Part shown: in pieces, positions 1 through 4,766 of the stretch
Layout: each line of letters starts with the position of its first letter
Position numbering within the stretch: the first letter of the stretch is position 1
The notes under the pieces: model-generated
Told to the model about the DNA's origin: nothing
Database searches by the model: none
Seen by the model: only the letters and a program-made list of their open reading frames with translations
NCBI GenBank assembly: GCA_024860865.1
Contig: JACRDV010000057.1
Span: 1 to 7,656, forward strand
Origin: Methanobacteriota archaeon
GTDB lineage: Archaea > JACRDV01
DNA: 7,656 nucleotides
Direction: 5' to 3'
Program-made: the position numbers and the translations under genes

Positions 1-54
1 AATTCCAATTTGAATTGTTCTCCTTCTAATCTGAAATTTACCTATAATTACAAG

Positions 55-333
55 CTAAAAATACTTGACTCTAAAATCTTTAAATTCCCCAGCATAATCT
101 TCCCATAAAACTTCGACTTTAGTTACTATAGCTCCTGGAGGCCCAGTGTGACAAAATTGAATCAATTTATCAACTTTTTCTTTTTCTCCTTCAAAAACTG
201 CCTCAACTCTTCCATCTCGTAAGTTCCTAACCCAACCAGTCACGCCATACCTATTTGCTTCATACTCAGTTTCAGAGCGAAAGAAAATGCCCTGAACTCT
301 CCCACTTATAAATACGTGAGCTCGAGCTTTCAT
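55..333 (-). CDS. acyP: acylphosphatase
   Basis: Small cytosolic enzyme expected to hydrolyse acyl-phosphates such as carbamoyl- or acetyl-phosphate. The 92-residue protein has the family signature: the phosphate-binding loop GRVQGIFFR at residues 11-19, with Arg19 as the phosphate ligand, and [17 protein letters not shown] at 33-49, with Asn37 as the catalytic asparagine. The length matches the usual 90-100 residues. The ATG at 333 is chosen because it gives the typical N-terminus. A GTG nine bases upstream (342) would add three residues, and neither has a clear Shine-Dalgarno sequence. It is transcribed divergently from the putative RNA gene at 458. Family assignment is secure from the motifs; the natural substrate is not deducible. 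Confidence 0.95.
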   Translation of the reverse strand: MKARAHVFISGRVQGIFFRSETEYEANRYGVTGWVRNLRDGRVEAVFEGEKEKVDKLIQFCHTGPPGAIVTKVEVLWEDYAGEFKDFRVKYF

Positions 334-389
334 TGTTAACACCGAAAGGATACTAATTGTTTTAGCAATTGGAGGAATTTCGGAAGCTT

Positions 390-414
390 TGAATATTTAA
401 GAATACTTTCGGTG
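390..414 (-). promoter_or_regulatory. putative acyP promoter (BRE/TATA-like)
   Basis: Read on the minus strand, CACCGAAAG is followed after a few bases by the TATA-like TTAAATATT. This would start transcription near 370 and leave a leader of roughly 35 bases before the ATG at 333. The CACCGAAA element also precedes the TATA box of the PHP gene at 2620. The match to a BRE is by eye only, and the spacing to the TATA-like box is slightly long. Confidence 0.35.
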
Positions 415-425
415 ACCTCTGTCAA

Positions 426-435
426 CTTATATATT
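426..435 (+). promoter_or_regulatory. TATA box of the putative structured RNA
   Basis: CTTATATATT is a strong archaeal TATA match. It lies about 25-28 bp upstream of the first hairpin of the structured segment (GGCTC/GAGCC from 458), the distance expected between a TATA box and the transcript start. No open reading frame follows it, so it most simply drives the non-coding RNA. Confidence 0.5.
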
Positions 436-457
436 TGGAAGTAGCACTATATCAATA

Positions 458-656
458 GGCTCAGCGAGCCTTAAACCATAACATTTGACCTTGGTGCGAG
501 ACCATAAGAGTGGTGCTCTATAAAAACCTGAGTCTCTGTTTACCAAGGGTGGGATGGAGGTAAACCCATCCGTCTGTTCCAATGAAGCTGAAGGTTTGCA
601 ACTCAATCAGCCTGAAGGAATGCTCAGGGCTCTAGCCCGCGAGTAGTTTACCTCCT
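458..656 (+). ncRNA. candidate structured non-coding RNA, family unknown
   Basis: This stretch has no convincing ORF, is visibly richer in GC than its AT-rich flanks, and folds by eye into consecutive helices. Helices: GGCTC 458-462 with GAGCC 466-470; CCTTGG 489-494 with CCAAGG 543-548, enclosing GAGAC 498-502 with GTCTC 532-536 and AGAG 507-510 with CTCT 516-519; GGATGG 552-557 with CCATCC 566-571; GTTCC 576-580 with GGAAT 617-621, enclosing GCTGA 587-591 with TCAGC 607-611; CTC-GGGC 623-630 with GCCC-GAG 635-643. The eight-base loop AGGTAAAC at 558-565 is perfectly complementary to GTTTACCT at 646-653, a long-range pseudoknot. One pair (G576-T621) is a G-U wobble only on this strand, which favours plus orientation. 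I could not find the SRP helix-8 motif, the RNase P conserved regions, a T-arm or a known riboswitch core. Ends are approximate. Confidence 0.55.
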
Positions 657-758
657 TCACTTTGTAACAAAAAACTTACTAGAGATACTTTACAAAGCAG
701 AAACGATTTCTCACGTGCCTAGGATTTTAAAATAAGATAGAACAAAAAAATTAAAAGT

Positions 759-917
759 TCACCATTTTTCTTCTTCATACTTCGGACATTTATCTTCGCT
801 ATATAAATATTCACAGAAGCCCATCTCACCACTACTTCGAAAAGCTGTCTCTTCACAAATAATTGAACCATTGGGTCCTTCGATAGCATGCTTACATTTT
901 AATGCATATTTGGCCAT
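759..917 (-). CDS. 52-residue four-cysteine protein, function unknown
   Basis: I do not recognise this family. It starts at ATG 917, preceded seven bases upstream by a strong Shine-Dalgarno GGAGG (925-929 on the plus strand), and its start codon lies only 15 bases after the stop of the yjbQ-like gene, so the two are almost certainly co-transcribed. The 52-residue product starts MAKYALKCKH and has cysteines at 8, 21, 35 and 44 plus His10, with an acidic lysine-containing tail ending in EEEKW. Four spaced cysteines in so small a protein suggest a structural zinc or other metal site, but the spacing (12, 13 and 8 residues between cysteines) is not a classical zinc ribbon or rubredoxin knuckle. 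There is no signal peptide or membrane segment. Evidence for coding is the operon position, the ribosome binding site and the conserved-looking composition. Confidence 0.72.
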   Translation of the reverse strand: MAKYALKCKHAIEGPNGSIICEETAFRSSGEMGFCEYLYSEDKCPKYEEEKW

Positions 918-932
918 AGGTGCTCCTCCAAT

Positions 933-1352
933 TTATTCTCCAATTATCTGAAGGATCAACTCTCTAGATTTACTGTGTGTATCAAGTTCTATAAAAACTA
1001 GTTGTTGCCATGTTCCTAAAGTTAATTTCTGGCTTTTAAATGGAACAGTAATACTTGGGCCTATAAGAGATGCCCTAACATGTGAATGCCCATTTCCATC
1101 GTTCCATCTTTTATGGTGTTCATAATCAATTCCCTTAGGTGCTATCCGCTCTAACATAGCCGGGAAATCTTTGAGCAGCCCCGGCTCATATTCTATTGTA
1201 GTAAGGGCTCCTGTAGCACCAGGCACAAAAATAGTAACTATTCCGTCCTTAAGTTTTGTAGCTTCAATTGCCTTTGCTATATCATTGGTTATGTTTATAA
1301 TATCTGTCTCGCCTTTGCTGTGAAGGTTAAGATGTTTCGTTACAATTGCCAT
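933..1352 (-). CDS. YjbQ/UPF0047 family protein
   Basis: Member of the YjbQ (UPF0047, COG0432) family, cytosolic trimeric proteins often annotated as secondary thiamine-phosphate synthase. That activity rests on weak complementation in bacteria, and the true role is unsettled. The 139 residues span the whole family: GATGALTTIEYEPGL at 45-59, DFPAMLERIAP at 62-72, the histidine pair EHH at 78-80, NGHSHVRASLIGPS at 87-100 with His89 and His91, and the C-terminal GTWQQLVFIELD at 113-124. The clustered histidines form the presumed active site. ATG at 1352 is preceded at six bases by GGGGTG, a good Shine-Dalgarno sequence. It is the first gene of a two-gene unit with the four-cysteine protein. A perfect dyad lies between its TATA region and start codon. 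Confidence 0.93.
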   Translation of the reverse strand: MAIVTKHLNLHSKGETDIINITNDIAKAIEATKLKDGIVTIFVPGATGALTTIEYEPGLLKDFPAMLERIAPKGIDYEHHKRWNDGNGHSHVRASLIGPSITVPFKSQKLTLGTWQQLVFIELDTHSKSRELILQIIGE

Positions 1353-1380
1353 TAATTACACCCCTTGTAATTATATATAA
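1353..1380 (-). promoter_or_regulatory. yjbQ leader: dyad, Shine-Dalgarno and TATA-like sequence
   Basis: TAATTACA (1353-1360) and TGTAATTA (1366-1373) form a perfect 8-bp inverted repeat around a five-base spacer, directly before the ATG. On the minus strand the Shine-Dalgarno GGGGTG (1359-1364) falls in the loop and edge of the dyad. A TATA-like TTATATATAA (1371-1380) overlaps the distal arm. A second TATA-like TATTTAAAC at about 1399-1407 would leave a leader that contains the Shine-Dalgarno, so it may be the real promoter. Either an operator or an RNA hairpin hiding the ribosome binding site is possible. Confidence 0.45.
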
Positions 1381-1541
1381 CTATAACATAAATCTAAGTT
1401 TAAATACTTCAAACCAAAATAAAAACTTTAACATAAATAAATTTAGTTAATGAAAATTTATTTTACACTTTTAATTGAGAAATGTTTTTTAAGTAGAACA
1501 TTAAAATGAAACGAAGCAATATTTTGTTAAAACCTAAAGTG

Positions 1542-1934
1542 GTGTTATATCTGGTAATATGGCAGAAAGGCTCGAAGCGTAAATCAACAGGCGGTAGGAT
1601 CTGGCAAGCACGCAGAAAGCGCCGGCGTGAGCTTGGAGCTCAACCTGTTGAAACAAAATTAGGAGAAACTCAACTACAACCAGAAAGGGTATTTGGAGGA
1701 AAAGCTAAAGTTAAGGCTCTTGCTGTCAATGTAGCAAATGTAGTTACAAAAAGCGGTGAAAGCAAAAAAGTGAATATTCTAAGAGTAATTGAAACACCAG
1801 CAAATCTTCACTATGCTCGAAGCAATGTCATTACAAAAGGAACAATTATTGAAACAGAGCTTGGAAAAGCAAAAGTCACAAGTAGACCTGGTCAACACGG
1901 AATAGTCAATGCTATCTTAGTGAGTGAAACTTAA
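1542..1934 (+). CDS. rps8e: 30S ribosomal protein eS8 (S8e)
   Basis: Archaeal/eukaryotic-type small-subunit ribosomal protein. The conserved N-terminal WQKGSKRKSTGGR motif, the basic ARRKRRRELG stretch, NVANVV, ETPANLHYARSNVITKGTIIETELG and the C-terminal VTSRPGQHGIVNAILV are all family hallmarks, and the domain is complete. The start is uncertain. The reading frame is open back to an ATG at 1506, which would add 12 residues foreign to the family, without a ribosome binding site. GTG at 1542 gives 130 residues, close to the usual length, and is used here. The residue that aligns with the family's initiator is a CTG at 1551, six bases after a GGTG. It appears to have its own promoter in the T-rich DNA around 1484-1505. 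Confidence 0.93.
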   Translation: MLYLVIWQKGSKRKSTGGRIWQARRKRRRELGAQPVETKLGETQLQPERVFGGKAKVKALAVNVANVVTKSGESKKVNILRVIETPANLHYARSNVITKGTIIETELGKAKVTSRPGQHGIVNAILVSET

Positions 1935-2020
1935 TAGCTATAAAACCAATTTTCGTATTGAATTCACAAAAGCTTAGCAATAATTGAACTCGCCCTTTTC
2001 CCAGAAAATGTTTTGAAAAA

Positions 2021-2029
2021 ATTTATAAT
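2021..2029 (+). promoter_or_regulatory. SRP19 gene TATA box
   Basis: ATTTATAAT preceded by an A-rich GAAAAA (BRE-like) is a strong archaeal TATA element. A start about 25 bp downstream, near 2048-2052, would leave a leader of only some ten bases holding the AGGT ribosome binding sequence at 2050-2053 before the TTG start at 2061. Confidence 0.55.
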
Positions 2030-2060
2030 TTTTTTGTTAGTTGTTATGTAGGTAAAAACC

Positions 2061-2351
2061 TTGCCAAAGCAGGAAAATGAACTGATTATTTGGCCAGTGT
2101 ATATTGATGCGACAAAGTCTAGAGCAGATGGTAGACAAATTTCAAAAACTAAAGCAGTTCCTAGCCCGAAGTTAGCAGAAATTGCGAAGGCCGCAGAGGC
2201 ATTAGGACTGCATCCAAAAATTGAGCGAGAAAAAGCTTATCCAAAGGAATGGTGGGAAGTTTCAGGTAGAGTAATAATAGTTGAGAGAACTGCTCCTAAA
2301 TCGGTATTGCTGAAGGATATTGCTCAAAAAATTAGAGAAATGCGAGGTTAG
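2061..2351 (+). CDS. srp19: signal recognition particle subunit SRP19
   Basis: SRP19 binds helices 6 and 8 of the 7S RNA and prepares it for SRP54 during co-translational targeting to the membrane. The 96-residue protein carries the family's N-terminal [17 protein letters not shown] (9-25), [19 protein letters not shown] (32-50) and [17 protein letters not shown] (58-74), all diagnostic. The archaeal length is normal. The start is TTG at 2061, with AGGT seven bases upstream. Its own promoter lies about 35 bp upstream, so it is probably not transcribed only with eS8. The 3' end overlaps the convergent DUF211 gene by four bases: TAG on this strand and TAA on the other share the bases TTAG. Confidence 0.96.
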   Translation: MPKQENELIIWPVYIDATKSRADGRQISKTKAVPSPKLAEIAKAAEALGLHPKIEREKAYPKEWWEVSGRVIIVERTAPKSVLLKDIAQKIREMRG

Positions 2352-2611
2352 TGTTTTTCCACCAATTTTTTGCCCGCAGCCACCTCATCAATGCTGTGAA
2401 TTACACAGCCGCTTTTAGTGATAACTTCTTGGAGCTCTTTAAAATCAATGTTTGTGCCTTCGATCGTAAGCCTGACGCTTTCTGTATCGCGGTCAATTTC
2501 TTCAAGAGATACGTTAATTCCTTCAACTCCTTTCACTTGGCTAAACTTGCTGGCAAGCTCAACTAAATCCGGTTTATGTGGCTTCAAAACATCCAAAACG
2601 ATTCTTTTCAT
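2348..2611 (-). CDS. DUF211 family protein
   Basis: Archaeal DUF211 (COG1888), a small ferredoxin-like-fold protein whose physiological role is unknown. The 87-residue product matches throughout: [18 protein letters not shown] near the N-terminus, [27 protein letters not shown] in the centre (26-52) and the characteristic end [17 protein letters not shown] (69-85). Two adjacent ATG codons exist (2614 and 2611). The second is chosen because GGTGG (2619-2623 on the plus strand) is seven bases from it but only four from the first. It is divergent from the PHP gene and convergent with SRP19. The GV-G-N pattern resembles small regulatory ferredoxin-like folds, but no function should be inferred from that. 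Confidence 0.93.
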   Translation of the reverse strand: MKRIVLDVLKPHKPDLVELASKFSQVKGVEGINVSLEEIDRDTESVRLTIEGTNIDFKELQEVITKSGCVIHSIDEVAAGKKLVEKH

Positions 2612-2621
2612 CATTCTACCA

Positions 2622-2637
2622 CCGAAAATTTATAAAT
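2622..2637 (+). promoter_or_regulatory. PHP gene promoter (BRE plus TATA)
   Basis: CCGAAAA directly followed by TTTATAAAT is a textbook BRE/TATA arrangement. It would start transcription near 2658, giving a leader of about 17 bases before the ATG at 2675. It lies within the predicted leader region of the divergent DUF211 gene. Confidence 0.6.
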
Positions 2638-2656
2638 CATTCAAGTTGTCTTGTAC

Positions 2657-2665
2657 TATATTTAA
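2657..2665 (-). promoter_or_regulatory. DUF211 gene TATA-like box
   Basis: On the minus strand TTAAATATA would place a start near 2635 and a leader of about 22 bases containing the GGTGG ribosome binding site. The alternative, the near-palindromic ATTTATAAATT at 2628-2638, would start transcription at or past the ATG and is less likely. Confidence 0.4.
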
Positions 2666-2674
2666 GGGTTTACC

Positions 2675-3343
2675 ATGAAAAACCTTGGGTTAAGGGTTGA
2701 TTTTCATGTGCACTCGCTATTTAGTGATGGAGAGCTTTTACCCAGTGAAATAGCCAGAAGGGCATTAGCGCTTGATTATGGAGCAGTTGGGATTGCCGAT
2801 CATGTAGATGTCTCAAACTTGGACTTAATCGTTCCGAGAATTGTTAAAGTTGCTGAGGAATTAAATAAACATGGAGAAATCGAAGTTATACCTGGTGTAG
2901 AAATAACCCATGTGCCGCCGAAATCAATTCCTAAACTTGCAAAATATGCTAAAGAATTGGGGTCTAAAATAGTGATTGTTCATGGAGAAACAATAATTGA
3001 GCCCGTGTCAAAGGGAACTAATTTAGCTGCCGTAAAATGCACGGATGTGGATATACTTTCGCACCCTGGGATAATTGCTATTTCTGAAGCTGAATTAGCT
3101 AGGAGCAATGGGATTTTCTTTGAGATTACATCGCGGAATGGGCATTGTCTAACTAATGGACATGTAGCTCTAACTGCTCGAGCTGCAAAGGTAGATGTTG
3201 TAGTCAATGCAGATGCTCATGCTCCTGAAGATTTAATAACCCAAGAAAGAGCATACCAGGTAGCCATTGGCTCAGGATTTACACGAGAAGAGGCTCTGAA
3301 AATTATAAAAAATAATCCAGCAAAAATTTTAAAGAGAATTTAG
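2675..3343 (+). CDS. PHP-domain metal-dependent phosphoesterase (histidinol-phosphatase-like)
   Basis: A 222-residue PHP-superfamily hydrolase, likely a phosphatase or phosphodiesterase in the cytosol. All nine expected metal ligands are visible: His11 and His13 (DFHVHS), Asp18, His43 (ADHVD), Glu76 (PGVEITH), His103 (VHGE), His130 (SHPG), and Asp180 and His182 (NADAH), so a complete trinuclear site is predicted. The protein is a single PHP domain without added domains. Related archaeal proteins are often named histidinol phosphatase, but no histidine biosynthesis genes are nearby and the substrate is unknown. PHP folds also occur in the RNase P subunit Rpp30, but the intact ligand set favours an enzyme. 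ATG at 2675 has only weak Shine-Dalgarno similarity (AGGGT at about 2664-2668). Confidence 0.9.
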   Translation: MKNLGLRVDFHVHSLFSDGELLPSEIARRALALDYGAVGIADHVDVSNLDLIVPRIVKVAEELNKHGEIEVIPGVEITHVPPKSIPKLAKYAKELGSKIVIVHGETIIEPVSKGTNLAAVKCTDVDILSHPGIIAISEAELARSNGIFFEITSRNGHCLTNGHVALTARAAKVDVVVNADAHAPEDLITQERAYQVAIGSGFTREEALKIIKNNPAKILKRI

Positions 3344-3423
3344 AAATTCATTGAAAACAATTTTGCACAGAGCTTTCTTAATTCTCTACTCTAGCATCTA
3401 AAAACTAACATCTTCGAAATTTT

Positions 3424-3518
3424 ATTTCATAAAAAATAATTTTTATAACATTATTTTTAATGGGCAGATCAGAATACCCAATATGATCTCCAGAATATTT
3501 TTAAAATTTTTATGAAAT
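3424..3518. repeat. 12-bp inverted repeat upstream of the cytochrome gene
   Basis: ATTTCATAAAAA (3424-3435) and TTTTTATGAAAT (3507-3518) are perfect inverted copies 71 bp apart. Between them lies a second dyad, AGATCA (3466-3471) and TGATCT (3484-3489). The 217-bp gap between the PHP and cytochrome genes is otherwise AT-rich with no ORF. The outer repeat is low-complexity and may be chance; the inner one is a better operator candidate. Confidence 0.35.
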
Positions 3519-3560
3519 TCAGCAATCAGTTAAAATAAGCTAAAAATATCTTATCAATTC

Positions 3561-4361
3561 ATGAGAATAACTAGGAGACATAAACCTCTAAAAAGATTGA
3601 GAATCGTTTCCTTCGGATTAATAACCATAATGCTGATCCTACCTCCTCTCGGATTGGCTTATTATCAAGGTAGCCACTTAGTGACGGAAGAGGTCTCATG
3701 TGAAAAGTGTCATGGAGAGAAAATGGGAGAGATGGTAGCAACCGAACATGGGATACATCTTTCTAAGATTGTTAATTATACTCTTTCTAAAGGAAGATCA
3801 ACATCATTTGGCTGTATGGTATGCCACGTTGGAACAGCAAGATTGAAGGAATTCGGAATAAAAGGATTTTCAGCCAGACCTAATGTTAACACTCAATCCT
3901 ACGAAGCAACAGGTGGGGAGATAATTAGTTGGCCAGCAACACAATCTACAACGTACACAGATGTTAACAACAATTACACAAGATTGGATACAGTCTGGGG
4001 GGAATCCATGAAAAAAGATGTTAAAATGTTTAACATTGGCGGTAAGAGTTATAGCGATGCAGAGTTCTGGTACTATGTAGTCAGCAGAATGATTGAACTA
4101 AGCGGTGGCAACTACTTCAAGCATGAAATGCGTTATACAACTGATTCTGGAGGATATTGTTGGTGCCATACAGAACAATTAGGCCAATCCTACATTGGTT
4201 ATGATGGTGACGGCCCAGTTGGATTTAATGTGCCTTCAGAGTCAAATAACCCAATAGAGAGCGAAGGTAAGAAATACTATGGAAAAGAAACGGGCAAACA
4301 GCCTGCGCACATGTACGTGCAATGTTGGAAATGTCACTCCTTGGCGCCAGGTAGACACTAA
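3561..4361 (+). CDS. exported multihaem c-type cytochrome (three CxxCH, one CxCH)
   Basis: Predicted extracytoplasmic electron-transfer protein of 266 residues. A basic N-terminus (residues 2-14, RITRRHKPLKRLR) is followed by a hydrophobic segment at 15-34 ending near GLA-YY, a Sec-type signal peptide or membrane anchor. Haem-binding motifs are CEKCH (47-51), CMVCH (85-89) and CWKCH (255-259). A fourth, CWCH at 200-203, has one residue instead of two between the cysteines. Histidines 39, 63, 66, 188 and 250 are available as distal axial ligands, enough for four bis-histidine haems. N-linked glycosylation sequons occur at Asn72 (NYT) and Asn138 (NYT). Size and haem number recall archaeal tetrahaem surface cytochromes, including filament-forming ones, but I cannot establish homology. 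No haem maturation gene is in the window. ATG 3561 lacks an obvious ribosome binding site. Confidence 0.88.
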   Translation: MRITRRHKPLKRLRIVSFGLITIMLILPPLGLAYYQGSHLVTEEVSCEKCHGEKMGEMVATEHGIHLSKIVNYTLSKGRSTSFGCMVCHVGTARLKEFGIKGFSARPNVNTQSYEATGGEIISWPATQSTTYTDVNNNYTRLDTVWGESMKKDVKMFNIGGKSYSDAEFWYYVVSRMIELSGGNYFKHEMRYTTDSGGYCWCHTEQLGQSYIGYDGDGPVGFNVPSESNNPIESEGKKYYGKETGKQPAHMYVQCWKCHSLAPGRH

Positions 4362-4422
4362 GTAGTTTCATAGTAACATCGATTGACTTGACATCTGTTT
4401 CTTTAACAACAACAAAAAACTA

Positions 4423-4440
4423 TAAACGTAAACGTAAACG
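4423..4440 (+). repeat. three tandem TAAACG repeats before the gar1-tfb promoter
   Basis: Three exact head-to-tail copies of the hexamer TAAACG end immediately before the TATA element at 4443-4452. The position, directly upstream of BRE/TATA, is where archaeal activators bind, but slippage-derived simple sequence is an alternative. Confidence 0.6.
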
Positions 4441-4442
4441 AT

Positions 4443-4452
4443 AAATATATAA
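4443..4452 (+). promoter_or_regulatory. gar1-tfb operon TATA box
   Basis: AAATATATAA would start transcription near 4473 and keep the Shine-Dalgarno-like GGTAAGG (4484-4490) in the leader. A second candidate, the perfect palindrome CTATATATATAG at 4467-4478, would start at about 4497 and yield a nearly leaderless message without that site, so the first is preferred. Confidence 0.5.
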
Positions 4453-4500
4453 GCCATAATGATATGCTATATATATAGATTTTGGTAAGGTTTTTTAAAA

Positions 4501-4755
4501 TTGCAAAGAGTAGGTAAGATACTCCACCTTTCTAACCGCGGAAATTTAATCGCTCGATCTGAAATAACACCTAAGATTGGAGCGATTGTGGTTACAAAAG
4601 ATAAAGAAAAAATTGGATTAATTTTTGAAGCCTTTGGACCGAAAGAAAAGCCGTACCTGGCTATCAAGCCAACAGAAAAACTCCTTCGCGTTCAACTCGA
4701 AAAATTTGTTGATAAAGACATTTATCTCCTGCCAAAAAGCAAATTTAAAAAATAG
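4501..4755 (+). CDS. gar1: H/ACA ribonucleoprotein subunit Gar1
   Basis: Gar1 binds the pseudouridine synthase Cbf5 in archaeal H/ACA particles and promotes substrate turnover during rRNA pseudouridylation. The 84-residue product shows the family's six-stranded barrel pattern: [16 protein letters not shown] (4-19), [34 protein letters not shown] (24-57), with the diagnostic [13 protein letters not shown] core. Length is typical of the archaeal glycine-arginine-free form. The start is TTG at 4501, the only start consistent with the domain boundary, with GGTAAGG about ten bases upstream. Linkage of gar1 to tfb is a recurring archaeal gene order and supports both calls. The stop codon's last G begins the Shine-Dalgarno of tfb. 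Confidence 0.93.
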   Translation: MQRVGKILHLSNRGNLIARSEITPKIGAIVVTKDKEKIGLIFEAFGPKEKPYLAIKPTEKLLRVQLEKFVDKDIYLLPKSKFKK

Positions 4756-4766
4756 GAGGGAAAATT

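Noticed and set aside
1-25. Start of another minus-strand gene (AAGGAG on the minus strand at 20-25, then a TTG at 8-6)
   Set aside because: Only about eight bases of a possible frame are in the window and the 11-base spacing is long, so it cannot be supported.
458-656. The structured region as SRP 7S RNA or RNase P RNA
   Set aside because: The SRP helix-8 GGAA/AGCA-type motif and closing 5'-3' helix are missing, and no GAGGAAAGTCC-like or CCGGCTTA-like RNase P core is present on either strand. The ACCATAAGAGTGGT segment only superficially resembles the RNase P GGTAAGAG region.
660-697. CTTTGTA/TACAAAG inverted repeat (about 661-697) as a terminator of the RNA gene
   Set aside because: The arms are seven bases, the loop is over 20 bases, and no T-tract follows, so it is not convincing.
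2351-2678. Plus-strand frames of 71 and 86 residues at 2351-2566 and 2418-2678
   Set aside because: They are antisense to the well-recognised DUF211 gene, with no family features or ribosome binding sites.
2980-3207. Minus-strand frame of 75 residues within the PHP gene
   Set aside because: It is antisense to a complete, motif-rich PHP domain.
4467-4667. Minus-strand frame of 66 residues over gar1
   Set aside because: It is antisense to gar1 and has no recognisable features.
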